Source: Deltaproteobacteria bacterium
GTDB taxonomy: Bacteria > Myxococcota_C > UBA6777
Length of the DNA: 64,000 nucleotides
Direction of reading: 5' to 3'
NCBI GenBank assembly: GCA_006226375.1
Contig: SBHC01000088.1
Location: forward strand, 110,683 to 174,682
The notes under the pieces are model-generated. The model ran no database searches. It saw only the letters and a program-made list of their open reading frames with translations, and was not told the DNA's origin. The translations under genes and the position numbers were made by a program. Every line of letters begins with the position of its first letter. Position 1 is the stretch's first letter. This document shows positions 53,301 to 62,097 of the stretch, in pieces.

Positions 53301-56049
53301 AGGAAACATCTGGGTCCTTGGGAAAGGGGAAGCGTTCTGGAGCGGCGACGAGTCCGTACGAATGTCACTGGTTGCATCCAAAGCAAAATACCAGCCGGGC
53401 GACACGATCAAGCTCATACCCAAGGTGTCCATGGGTCCCGTGACAGCGCTTGTGACCATCGAACGAGACGGGGTGATCGAGTCTTTTACGAGACGACTTC
53501 CATCGACAGGCGAAGGCATTCAGCTTCGAGCCAAAGCATCGTATGCACCGAACGTATATGTCTCGGTGGTGCTGGTACAAGGGCGTCGGGGGAAAGGAGA
53601 CAAGCTCCGTCCATCGTATTCGATAGGAATGCTTAACCTCAAGGTTGCCACCACACGGCAGCGCCTCAACGTACGTATCCACATTCCGAAAAGAACCTAC
53701 AAACCTGGGCAACGAGTGCGAGGCTATATCTCAGTAACAGCGCAAGGAAAGCCTGTTAAGTCGGATGTATCTCTTTCCGTCGCTGACGAGGGGCTTCTGC
53801 AAATCATTGCCTACCCAACACCAGACCCAATGCCACATTTCTACAAGCCTTGGGGACTTGGTGTCGACAATGCAAACAACTGGAATCGTATCGCTCTCGA
53901 CAAAGACGTAGAGACCATCAAGAGTGAAACCAACGTAGGAGGCAAAGACGATAACGCCGATGAATCTATGTCATTGAGGCGTGTGCGTTCGAAGTTTGTG
54001 AACTCAGCGTATTGGGCACCAAGCCTACGCACCCAAAGGAACGGCCGAGCTTATTTTTCGTTCCGCGCACCAGACAACCTCACGGCCTTCCGAATGATGG
54101 CCGTAGCTGCAGACCAACGAAACCGATTTGGCTCGGGAGAACGACGCCTAACTGTTCGCCTTCCTATTGCACTCAAGCCATCCCTCCCGCAGTTTTTGGT
54201 GCAAGGAGACACCGTTCAGCTTGGAGCCGCTGTCCACAATATGACGTCTTCCTCAGGATGGGCCACAGTAACGATCTCAGGAAAAGGAATACGGCTGCTA
54301 CGCCGCTCCAAGCGTATACGTTTGACAGAACGGGGGACACATGAAGCGATGTTCCGCGCCAAGGTCCTGAACGTAGACCAAGCACTTGTCACAATACGCG
54401 TTCGATTTCGAGGCAAGCAGGATAGCTTCCGAAAAAAGATTCCGGTTGATCCTATGTTAGATGACGAACGCACGCTGGTTCTCCGAAAAACCCTGAAGAA
54501 CAAGGGAACCCACGTTCTTCTCCAGTGGCCCCGCGACGTTATTCTTTCACGCAGCCAACTTCATGTCACCGTGGACCGCTCTGGGATGGGACGACTGGGG
54601 GAGAGTCTTCGCTATCTCGTCACGTACCCTTATGGATGCCTGGAACAGACACTCTCCAAGTTTGTCCCTCTCGTGATGGTTAAAGACCTCACACAAAGCT
54701 TGTCACTCAAGACTCTGAACAAACTTAAAATCAGTACCTTTGTGAAGGCTGGTATCAAGAAAGTTATCCGTCACCAAGACGAAACGGGGCACTTCAAATA
54801 CTGGCCCAGCGCATCGAAACCAACACCCTGGCTGACTCCCCTGGCAATGTTTGGATTGTACAGAGCCTACAAAGCCGGAATGTCCGTACCATCCTCGGCG
54901 CTTGTTCGAGGTCGCAAAGCATTGCAACGCTGGGCAGAGCAACAAAAGCACGACGCCACAGGACACACCATGGCCAACATTGCGATGGCAGCCTATGTGC
55001 TGGCCGCCATGGGCCACCCCGATGGAGAACTTCACAAACGCTTATGGGTCCAGCGCAAACGACTCCCCTTGTTTGGGCAAGCCTTTCTTCTGCGAGCCAT
55101 GGAATACACTCACAGCAAGTCCAAACAACAAAAGTTACTGATGAAAGAGTTACTCCATGAGCTACAAGTCAAACAAGGCGTGGGTGTGATACGCCCTTGT
55201 CAACACAGTCGTCTTCGACCTTGTGAAACATCCTCCATGTTCATGAGCTCCGCGACGCGAACCCAAGCCATTGTGTTGGGTGCGTTGTTGCAAGTGCAAC
55301 CCCAACACAAGCTCATTCCTCAACTTGTGAAAACCTTGTTGCAAGTACAGCGAAACGGTCGATGGCGGAACACCCAGGAAAACCTCTTTGCGCTCTTGGC
55401 TCTCAGCGCGTACGCACGCCACGTGGACAAGGGCGCTTCATGGGTTTCGTTTCAGCGAGGTCGATGGCAAAAGTCTCGTCGAGTTACAGGAGCCAAGGTT
55501 CAACAGTTCCAGGTTTCCCTACGCAACCTCCGACAAGGACGTTTAAGAATCCAAGTAAAAGGCAGAGCCAACCTGCAAGTGATGCTTTCGACTGCGCGGC
55601 CTCTTCATGCACCACAACCTCTTACCCACGGGTTGTCATTGCAACGATGGTACCTTGACCCCAAAACCAAACAACCGCTGCAGAGGTTTCATGCAGGAAT
55701 GAAAGTCCTTGTTCGGTTGGAAGCAACAACCCGCCAAACCCAGCACTATGTTGCGATGGTGGACCCTTTACCGGGTGGATGGATGGCCATCCATCCGAAG
55801 TTTGCGACCTCTCAGAGAGACCTCCACTCCTCAATGACACAGTCCAAGACGTGGAACCATCAAGAGTACCGCACCAACAGAGTCCAGATCTTTGCCGACA
55901 CGATGAAAGCAGGACGTCATGTGTTTGAGTATGGCGCACGCATCCCATTTGCAGGACGCTTTACCGCCAAGCCTGCACGTATCGAAGCCATGTACCAACC
56001 TGAGCGTTGGGGGCGAACGGCGGCTCTAACGTTGGATGTGCTGCCATGA
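50359..56049 (+). CDS. Bacterial alpha-2-macroglobulin lipoprotein
   Basis: 1896 residues from ATG 50359, which has GGAGGGAGG just upstream; longer in-frame starts lack such a site. The N-terminus has a basic/hydrophobic signal ending in LPSC, a plausible lipobox. Repeated beta-sandwich macroglobulin domains follow, with DRGLYRPGETVH near residue 625, the conserved bacterial MG2-type motif. The reactive thioester motif CLEQ is intact at residues 1427-1430 in YPYGCLEQT. These periplasmic proteins trap attacking proteases and are normally paired with PBP1c to protect and repair the wall. The gene overlaps pbpC by 4 nt. Confidence 0.93.
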   Translation: MHPSQSGSAKQELQPRTHHPWWIWITLSCVGLTLPSCLTWTFSGNTVTHNVLSFSPSQTSEKKRPTLTFTFMEYIVDGNALNKNLKQIPIQISPPLKVKARWERVDLLQLTPQEDLRPATRYTLTLPTRHWPKLIGPHRFSFVSRPLKLQFVKPQKTVGPSPTFSLQWNMPVAKEETIRGCNLYPQHPQGYKKQGPSKVTPTIKLRIEVTRSGTSHKLTPFKKLQEGAKYTLRCNGIRPTHGTEPLAQDVEQTFQVEPPFQVVEYSPKGNKEIPNSFYLNLKFSTPIKLQNVERHLSVQHTQTKQNIKVQDGSLSYTGKSYDVKLDLKPKTHYRIKLSPKLKSRRGTPLAKPFSFTLQTGWGKPYLVAERGTYVLEPHKPGYAVWNKNIETFGVSCVKVPLQKATSAIESPGTAFAGLTGNKPLWKSLGMKPISTVVSIQKSIPRWKRSQVHLAKACGAKKAHGLYLVTFDLPTSNDGSRGEIHNGSYNNPYDENTTQPPHKVMVNVTDLGLHLKVGTSSGLVWVTSMKTGLPVKGARVVLYSTKGQPLFQGKTNREGILRTPGVVKMLQRWPDLQSTRKILVRVQHGQDFAVLNSDWSNGIQMWNFGIQAKYRKNEPQVRAFIQSDRGLYRPGETVHFQGWIRSLKRGQLPHLPKQRGIQVLVQDAKSEEIFTKKLRLNSFGGFHFKLSLPKNAPVGDYWVQAKTGTAIFREKFVVQDFKKVSMELRLPAPAWVTQGHKFNMKLQARYLHGSWVSGAKVYWQVARRVRRLNFPKFSGYAFHDNASQGWDTRWRSSRYSETELKRVTTHEAKTDSKGVSQLSFRDESTSLETKLYDYIIQATLTNAQNQTISKTVVVPSHPSSAYVGLHVQETIQAVGMPFAVSMIALSPDGKRIAKRGTLQILRWREKCETIQQTYSRSRVIGTRSLLGAPSRRYCTKSYQRVFTQRVNIPATGTGIFRYKPKKPGAYVFRLYGGGSTASGNIWVLGKGEAFWSGDESVRMSLVASKAKYQPGDTIKLIPKVSMGPVTALVTIERDGVIESFTRRLPSTGEGIQLRAKASYAPNVYVSVVLVQGRRGKGDKLRPSYSIGMLNLKVATTRQRLNVRIHIPKRTYKPGQRVRGYISVTAQGKPVKSDVSLSVADEGLLQIIAYPTPDPMPHFYKPWGLGVDNANNWNRIALDKDVETIKSETNVGGKDDNADESMSLRRVRSKFVNSAYWAPSLRTQRNGRAYFSFRAPDNLTAFRMMAVAADQRNRFGSGERRLTVRLPIALKPSLPQFLVQGDTVQLGAAVHNMTSSSGWATVTISGKGIRLLRRSKRIRLTERGTHEAMFRAKVLNVDQALVTIRVRFRGKQDSFRKKIPVDPMLDDERTLVLRKTLKNKGTHVLLQWPRDVILSRSQLHVTVDRSGMGRLGESLRYLVTYPYGCLEQTLSKFVPLVMVKDLTQSLSLKTLNKLKISTFVKAGIKKVIRHQDETGHFKYWPSASKPTPWLTPLAMFGLYRAYKAGMSVPSSALVRGRKALQRWAEQQKHDATGHTMANIAMAAYVLAAMGHPDGELHKRLWVQRKRLPLFGQAFLLRAMEYTHSKSKQQKLLMKELLHELQVKQGVGVIRPCQHSRLRPCETSSMFMSSATRTQAIVLGALLQVQPQHKLIPQLVKTLLQVQRNGRWRNTQENLFALLALSAYARHVDKGASWVSFQRGRWQKSRRVTGAKVQQFQVSLRNLRQGRLRIQVKGRANLQVMLSTARPLHAPQPLTHGLSLQRWYLDPKTKQPLQRFHAGMKVLVRLEATTRQTQHYVAMVDPLPGGWMAIHPKFATSQRDLHSSMTQSKTWNHQEYRTNRVQIFADTMKAGRHVFEYGARIPFAGRFTAKPARIEAMYQPERWGRTAALTLDVLP

Positions 56050-58124
56050 ACCCAACCTACCAACAACCTTCGCGCTTACCCCGCTGGCTCAAACGAATCG
56101 TGCTCGTTACGTTGTTGCTCGTTCTGCTTGGCGTCATCGCATTTGCCGCTGTCGTGTATTCCGTTCCCTATCCTATTGAAACACTCCATCCTCGGCACAG
56201 CGAGCCTTTGGTCATCAAGGACCGAAAAGGTCGAGTGTTACGTAGAGTTCCATCACAAGGTCAAAGTCCAAGGCGATATTCCTGGGTACCACTTCACAAG
56301 CTCCCTCGTATCATCATTCGAACGTTGGTTGCTTCGGAAGACCATCGTTTTTTTCAGCATGCAGGCGTTGATGTTCGCGCGTTGTTCCGGGCGTTTTGGC
56401 TCAACCTTCGACGAAAGCGGTTCGCCTTCGGAGGCTCAACTCTCACGATGCAGTTGGTACGACTCGTTCATTCACAAGGAAGAAAGCGGACCTTCCTCCA
56501 GAAGCTTCACGAGATCGTATGGGCACTCCGTTTGGAACGGAAAGCTTCCAAAGCCTTCGTCTTGGAGCAGTATCTCAACCGCGCCTATTACGGCAACAGA
56601 GCCTATGGTATCGAAGGAGCAGCATGGACCTACTTCAACAGGTCGGCTCGCTCCTTGAACAAAAACGAAGCTATAGTGCTATCAGCGCTTCCACGCTCTC
56701 CCAGTTCCTACAACCCTATGCGTCATCGAAAGCAGGTCCTGCGCCGACGCAACCACCTGCTTCGTTTGCTGAAAAAACGTGGATGGGTTAGCGAGACAGA
56801 CATAGAGAAGATCAAGCAACAGCCGCTGCGGTGGAAGAAGACAAAGGCTCCCTTCCACGCGCCTCACTTTGTATCCTGGTTACTCCGCCGCCTCCCTTCA
56901 AAGATTCGTCAACGAGGAGGGACACTTCACACCACACTTGATCTGCGTTTGCAACAACAGCTGCAACAGCGGGTGCGAGAGCATGTTGCGATGTATCGTC
57001 ACAAAGCGCTCCAACAAGCCGGAGTGTTGGTCCTCGATACAGCAACAGGTCAAGTCCTTGCGATGGTGGGGTCTACAGGGTTCTTCCAGCCCAACGGACA
57101 GCTCAACATTACGACCTGGCATCGTCACCCAGGCTCGGCGTTGAAGCCTTTTGTGTATGCCTTGGCGTTGGAAAAGGGGCATACCCCGGCAACCATCGCT
57201 TATGACATTCATGATGTTCCTTCTCGCTACAGAGTACGAGGAAAGCGAGAGAAGGAACATGGACCGGTTCGCTATCGCGAAGCCCTGGCTTGTTCGTACA
57301 ACTTTGCTGCTGTTCATGTGCTTGAGAAAGTTGGGGTAGGAGATCTACTCAGCCGTTTGCGAAAAGCCCGAGTGGGGAAACTCAAGGGTTCCCCTGTCCA
57401 TTATGGTTTGCGCCTCGCGTTGGGGTCCGCCAAAGTCTCTCTTCTGAAGCTTGCGTCAGCGTATGGATTCCTGGTTCGTCAGGGAGCTATCACAGGCCCG
57501 CAAGGTTGGACGCATTGGATAGACACCATAGGTAGAAAACATAGCATCCCCAAACAAGAAAACAGACAGCTATTCTCTCCAGAAGCAAGCTGGCTTGTGA
57601 TGGACATGTTGGCCGATCCAGAAGCTCGCCGACCGATGTTTGGGCAGGAGCTACCTCTCGACTTACCATTCCGAGTCGCCGCCAAAACAGGAACGGCGCA
57701 GGGACTCACCGACATGGTAGCGATCGGTGTCACAAGCGAAGTGACGGTCGCCGCCTGGGCAGGAACGTTTGATGGCAAACCTGTCCATCGATTGCTAGCG
57801 ATGAAAGCCGCAACTCCACTCGTTCGGGCAGGCTTACAGTTTGCCCGAGAAGGTCGTAACTTGACGTTGCCCCAACGCCCCCAAAGCCTGATTCGTCGCA
57901 ACGTGTGTAGCCTCTCTGGAATGAAGCCAACAACAGCCTGCCCCCACGTTTTGCTTGAGACCTTTCGACCTGAACATGCTCCCAAACACCAATGCACCTG
58001 GCACAAAACGGTCCGAGGAACAACACATACGTTCTACCCCAAAGAGATCCGTCGTTGGTCAGAGCGTCAACGAACCCAAGGAGGAAAGCATCTCATTCCG
58101 CCAACGTTTCCTCCCCTGCCTTGA
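56046..58124 (+). CDS. pbpC: Penicillin-binding protein 1C (bifunctional glycosyltransferase/transpeptidase)
   Basis: 692 residues; starts in the ATGA overlap with the alpha-2-macroglobulin stop. An N-terminal membrane anchor (residues about 16-39) is followed by the GT51 domain with EDHRFF (catalytic E98), GGSTLTMQLVRL and the ERKASKAFVLEQYLN motif. The transpeptidase has SALK (S364, K367), SYN and KTGTA motifs. The C-terminal BiPBP_C-like module (VCSLSGMKPTTACP) is typical of PBP1C. It polymerises and crosslinks peptidoglycan, here in the known repair partnership with alpha-2-macroglobulin. Confidence 0.93.
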   Translation: MNPTYQQPSRLPRWLKRIVLVTLLLVLLGVIAFAAVVYSVPYPIETLHPRHSEPLVIKDRKGRVLRRVPSQGQSPRRYSWVPLHKLPRIIIRTLVASEDHRFFQHAGVDVRALFRAFWLNLRRKRFAFGGSTLTMQLVRLVHSQGRKRTFLQKLHEIVWALRLERKASKAFVLEQYLNRAYYGNRAYGIEGAAWTYFNRSARSLNKNEAIVLSALPRSPSSYNPMRHRKQVLRRRNHLLRLLKKRGWVSETDIEKIKQQPLRWKKTKAPFHAPHFVSWLLRRLPSKIRQRGGTLHTTLDLRLQQQLQQRVREHVAMYRHKALQQAGVLVLDTATGQVLAMVGSTGFFQPNGQLNITTWHRHPGSALKPFVYALALEKGHTPATIAYDIHDVPSRYRVRGKREKEHGPVRYREALACSYNFAAVHVLEKVGVGDLLSRLRKARVGKLKGSPVHYGLRLALGSAKVSLLKLASAYGFLVRQGAITGPQGWTHWIDTIGRKHSIPKQENRQLFSPEASWLVMDMLADPEARRPMFGQELPLDLPFRVAAKTGTAQGLTDMVAIGVTSEVTVAAWAGTFDGKPVHRLLAMKAATPLVRAGLQFAREGRNLTLPQRPQSLIRRNVCSLSGMKPTTACPHVLLETFRPEHAPKHQCTWHKTVRGTTHTFYPKEIRRWSERQRTQGGKHLIPPTFPPLP

Positions 58125-58144
58125 TTCCTCGGCAAAACCATCTC

Positions 58145-58675
58145 TCATTCATTCGGTGCATCTTTGTAGTAAATCAGCAAGTCCATTTGTTGCAGGTTGA
58201 TATCAGGAAGCATGTCTGGATCATCCAGTTCTAGCGATGCTTTGATCGTGACATTGCCCGAAAGAGGAACTTTGGAGTAGCAATTCTTCATTTCACACAA
58301 AAAGCGTTTGCGACATTTCCCAGGTTCAAAATTGGAAGAGTTCCCCTGGCTGTCATCGTGGCATCCATCCAGCACTCCCCAACCGCTGGTAGAAGAACAT
58401 TGGAGAGGCGCACACGAGATACTCTTAACGGGTTTGTTGTTTTGGCTAATTTCAATTTTGAACACAAAGGCAACATCGTTGTGCAAGTCTTCAGAGTAAG
58501 AGACATCAACCTCTGCTGCAAACTCCAACGTGGATCGTTTGGGAAGTGTGATGGTTGTAGATTGGACCCCAACATCGGTAAACAAGATCTTGTCCTTGAA
58601 AGTTCCACAGCTACATCCGGAACACGCCAAGAAGCCAAAGAGTGAGATGAAGAAAAGAAGAAGTCGGGGTTGCAT
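58145..58675 (-). CDS. Hypothetical Cys-rich lipoprotein
   Basis: 176 residues; AGGAAG about 9 nt before ATG. The N-terminus (PRLLLFFISLFGFLACSGC) is a lipoprotein signal with lipobox LACSGC or FLAC. The mature part is beta-rich and carries about seven further Cys residues (SCAPLQC, CRKRFLCEMKNC), suggesting disulfides. No family is recognised. Convergent with pbpC (20-nt gap) and divergent from the tail-sheath gene. Confidence 0.7.
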   Translation of the reverse strand: MQPRLLLFFISLFGFLACSGCSCGTFKDKILFTDVGVQSTTITLPKRSTLEFAAEVDVSYSEDLHNDVAFVFKIEISQNNKPVKSISCAPLQCSSTSGWGVLDGCHDDSQGNSSNFEPGKCRKRFLCEMKNCYSKVPLSGNVTIKASLELDDPDMLPDINLQQMDLLIYYKDAPNE

Positions 58676-59010
58676 GTCATTGCTTCCTGTTCACTGAAAG
58701 TTTCGGGATTCAGAGACTCTCCAGAAGCAAGGAGAATGCCAACCATCAATACGGTACAAAAGAAAGGACATCACACACCAGAGAAGCAAGTCAAAGAGCC
58801 GCAGCCATTTGTTCAGCGTCAAGGATCTTTGACACTCTGTTTCCTAACCTGACAGGGTCCTGTACAGGATCTTTGACACCTTCCCTTGTCAAGAAGCGAC
58901 CACCCCTCTGAATCGAGCATCACTTGGCAAATCTTGGGGTGTTTGCTACATAGATGCTCTCCTGTTTTTTGTACGATGACCCAACCTGGTTTGCTTGCTG
59001 GAGGATTCAA
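58676..59010. promoter_or_regulatory. Control region of the tail-sheath gene with 14-bp direct repeats
   Basis: 335 bases with no gene. AGGATCTTTGACAC occurs at 58822-58835 and again at 58866-58879, 44 bp apart (about four helical turns). The first copy sits within an imperfect palindrome (GTCAA...TTGAC), and TCCTGTACAGGA (58858-58869) is a perfect palindrome overlapping the second copy. This arrangement suggests cooperative binding of a regulator of the divergent lipoprotein or sheath gene. No -10/-35 pair could be fixed. Confidence 0.4.
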
Positions 59011-60504
59011 GTGGCTGTTTACCAAACTCCTGGTGTATACATTGAAGAAGTTTCATCCACCCCTCAACCCGTAAAGCCCTCAGGAACCACAGAAACAGCC
59101 ATTGTTGGTTTGGTGGAGTTGCCTGCCACGTTTCGAGCGAGCCTGGACAACCAAGCAAACTCTTCTGAGTCTGAAGATGGAGATGAGCCAGTCCGCAAGG
59201 AGTTCCCTGTGGACATCACCAAGGTACAAGGATTCCTCTCAGGTGAAGCCCAAGCTGTCTCCAGCACCCAGACCTTTCACGAGTGGCGCCTCCACTTTGG
59301 ATGCACGCTCTACAAAGCAGTTTGTCAAAGCACAACACCCTCCCTTTCGCCGGACGCCGACGAAGCCCAACGACGTTGGGACCATCAATCCGATGCAGTG
59401 AAAGACGCATGGCACAGCTGGCTCCGCGCAACAACAGGGATGCAACGCCTGGAGTTAAGCCTGACGGGCTTCTTTGCGAATGGCGGAACCAAGGCTTACC
59501 TGGGAGTGACTGTCTTTGGAGAGGAAACAAGCGTATCTCCTACCCAACATTGCGAGCAATCCTTTGGACTGATTCAAGATCTTGCGCTGATCTGTGCACC
59601 AGGCCTGAACTTGGAATGGCAACAAGCAATCCTAAGTTATGCCAGTCCTCAGGGGCGCGATGACCTCTTTGCCATCATGGACACGCCTCGTTATCTCCTC
59701 ACAGATTACGGGGCGAACGCCTCTACGGAACTCAACGAGGGTCGTTGGCGTGCGAAAGGCCCTTATACCTCAACACCCTTCGAAGGCCCCACCCTTGAGT
59801 ACCTCGCGAGCAACACACCTCAGCCCGCTTCCCATACCCCAACCGATGCAGAGTTGGAGCAGGCAATCCCAAGGGACTTCGAGGGTTACGGGGCAGCGTA
59901 CGCGCCATGGGTTGTGATGGAGAACCCCCTTCGTACCCGAGAACAAGATGCCTACGTTGTAGCTCCACCCAGCGGACATATCGCAGGAGCCTTTGTGTCC
60001 AATGATAACAAGCACGGCGTACAAAAAGTACCAGCCAATCAAATCCTCTCGGGCATAAGCGAACTGGCGGTCTCCCTAAGTTCGCAAGAGCAAGGTCCCA
60101 TCAACACGAAGAACATCAACATGATCCGTCATCAACCAGGTGGAGTGACCATTTGGGGGGGAAGAACGTGCTCCAACGATCCACTTTGGCGGTACATCAA
60201 CACTCGTCGGGTGATGTCTTTTTTGCATAGCAGCATCCAAAGCACGGTGAAGTCGGCTACCTTTTTCCCCAACAACGAAGAAACGCGCTCGAATGTTGTT
60301 GCTCACATATCCCACTTCCTCTACTCACAATGGCAAAAAGGCGTATTGGATGGCGCAACACAAGGGGAAGCCTACTCTGTCCAGTGTGATGAGAACAACA
60401 ACCCCGATGCATTGGTCAAAGAAGGCATATTCCAGGTTGATGTTGGCCTTCAGCCTCCTTACCCCAGTGAATTTGTAGTCTTAAGATTTCGTGAGACAAG
60501 CTAG
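59011..60504 (+). CDS. Phage-type contractile tail sheath protein (solitary)
   Basis: 497 residues from GTG 59011, chosen because GGAGG lies 6 nt upstream and MAVYQTPGVYIEEV is the classic N-terminus of contractile tail sheaths; longer starts exist but have no site. The C-terminal block (GVTIWGGRTCSNDPLWRYINTRRVMSFL) is the conserved sheath core that forms the contractile helix. Sheath proteins belong to phage tails, pyocins, type VI-like and extracellular contractile injection systems. No tube, baseplate, spike or AAA+ gene is beside it, so it is an orphan copy or is served in trans. Confidence 0.85.
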   Translation: MAVYQTPGVYIEEVSSTPQPVKPSGTTETAIVGLVELPATFRASLDNQANSSESEDGDEPVRKEFPVDITKVQGFLSGEAQAVSSTQTFHEWRLHFGCTLYKAVCQSTTPSLSPDADEAQRRWDHQSDAVKDAWHSWLRATTGMQRLELSLTGFFANGGTKAYLGVTVFGEETSVSPTQHCEQSFGLIQDLALICAPGLNLEWQQAILSYASPQGRDDLFAIMDTPRYLLTDYGANASTELNEGRWRAKGPYTSTPFEGPTLEYLASNTPQPASHTPTDAELEQAIPRDFEGYGAAYAPWVVMENPLRTREQDAYVVAPPSGHIAGAFVSNDNKHGVQKVPANQILSGISELAVSLSSQEQGPINTKNINMIRHQPGGVTIWGGRTCSNDPLWRYINTRRVMSFLHSSIQSTVKSATFFPNNEETRSNVVAHISHFLYSQWQKGVLDGATQGEAYSVQCDENNNPDALVKEGIFQVDVGLQPPYPSEFVVLRFRETS

Positions 60505-60642
60505 CAAGACTGGAGCAGAGAAGAAGGAAGTTGAAGCAAAAGCAGGGACTCCGGCCATAGGATGTAGGTTTTGGGCGAGCCAATGTGAATGGTTTTGCGT
60601 TTCGTCTCCTCTGAGGTTTCTTACGACAACACAAAAGGAAGT

Positions 60643-61977
60643 ATGGCATTGACGAATCTACAAAAGACTCTCCCAGGTCCGAAGGGTTGGCCCTTTCTTG
60701 GGGTCGCTCCGATGTTCTTCAAGAACGTCATGGAGTACATTAAAGTACTTCCTCAATACGGTGACATCGTCGAAGTTACGATCCTTGGTCGTAAGATTGT
60801 GTACATCCTACATCCCGATGATATCGAGCGTGTGTTCATTACCGACCGAGAGAACTTTGTAAAAGGGACGCTCTTTGAGCGCACCAAACTTCTCTTGGGT
60901 GAAGGTCTTGTAACGAGCGAGGGAGAGCTTTGGAAGCGGCAGCGCAAACGTATGGCTCCTTCCTTTCAGCCCAAGCACATCGATCCATTCAAAGACGCCA
61001 TCGCTCTCGCAGCCACGGAATCGCTGGAGGAGTTTGGTCAGGGTGGAGTCAAGAACATTGACTCCGAGATGATGGCGCTCACCCTGGAGATCGCCCTGCG
61101 TATTCTGTTCGGAACAAGCAGCGGAGATGATGTCGAGGTGGTGGGCGACTCGTTCACCGAGATCAGCGACTTTTTTGCGTCTGCGACGGGAGGATTCCTT
61201 CCGCTTCCGCTGTGGGTGCCGACTCCAGGTAACCTCCGCTTCAAGCGTTCGTTTGCACAGATGGAACAGGTCGTCTCTCGGATCCTCCAAGAGCGAAAGA
61301 CCCAAGCCGACCCAGGAACAGACCTGCTGGGACTGCTCCTCACCGAGGATGGGATGGAGCCCATGGAAGAGAAGCAGCTGCGAGACGAGATTCGTACGCT
61401 TCTGCTTGCAGGCCACGAAACAACGGCGTTGGGACTCACGTATACTGCGTGGTTTCTCAGCGGTCACCCTGAGATCCAGGACGCAGTCGCTGAAGAAATC
61501 CAAGGGCTAACAAAGGGAGGTCCTGTGGAGGGCTCCCATTACGAGGACCTCACGCTCTGTCGCAATGCGTTCAAAGAAGCCATGCGACTCCTCCCCCCGG
61601 CTCCAGTCACCGCACGTGAAACCGTCGAAGATGCCGAACTGGGAGGCTATCGCATCCCTGCACGACGAGTGGTCATCCTCTCCATGATCTTGACCCAGCG
61701 TGACCCCCGGTGGTTTGACCAACCCGAAGAGTTTCGCCCAGAGCGTTGGACTCCTGAGTTTGAGAAGTCTCTTCCTCGCTTTGCCTACTTTCCCTTCGGT
61801 GGAGGACCCAGGATCTGCATTGGGCAACGCATGGCCATGATGGAAGGAACCCTTGTGTTGGCCGAGCTGCTGCGAAGGTTTCGCATCGAGCGCGTGGAAG
61901 ACAAACTTCCCAAGCTAATCCCCTCCCTGACCTTGCGCCCCAGCCGCCCCATTCCCTTCCGACTGATCCCCCGTTAA
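60643..61977 (+). CDS. Cytochrome P450
   Basis: 444 residues from ATG 60643 with AAGGAAG directly before it; an upstream in-frame extension is dismissed because LPGPKGWPFLG is the normal N-terminal proline-rich hinge. The I-helix is LLLAGHETTALG, the K-helix pair is KEAMRL (ExxR), the PERW meander is present, and the haem-binding loop is FPFGGGPRICIG with Cys392. It lacks a membrane anchor, so it is soluble and needs external redox partners, none of which is adjacent. The closest type by pattern is the CYP102/CYP4-like fatty-acid or alkane hydroxylases. Substrate unknown. Confidence 0.93.
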   Translation: MALTNLQKTLPGPKGWPFLGVAPMFFKNVMEYIKVLPQYGDIVEVTILGRKIVYILHPDDIERVFITDRENFVKGTLFERTKLLLGEGLVTSEGELWKRQRKRMAPSFQPKHIDPFKDAIALAATESLEEFGQGGVKNIDSEMMALTLEIALRILFGTSSGDDVEVVGDSFTEISDFFASATGGFLPLPLWVPTPGNLRFKRSFAQMEQVVSRILQERKTQADPGTDLLGLLLTEDGMEPMEEKQLRDEIRTLLLAGHETTALGLTYTAWFLSGHPEIQDAVAEEIQGLTKGGPVEGSHYEDLTLCRNAFKEAMRLLPPAPVTARETVEDAELGGYRIPARRVVILSMILTQRDPRWFDQPEEFRPERWTPEFEKSLPRFAYFPFGGGPRICIGQRMAMMEGTLVLAELLRRFRIERVEDKLPKLIPSLTLRPSRPIPFRLIPR

Positions 61978-62097
61978 GGCACCACTGCGGAAGATTGGCA
62001 TTCCCTTCAAGCGATGCTATGGTTTTCAGACGCAGGTCGCAGAGATATCTGCTTTGGCCTGCTGAGCAAGTACCAACGCAGGAACGAGGGACTCTTC

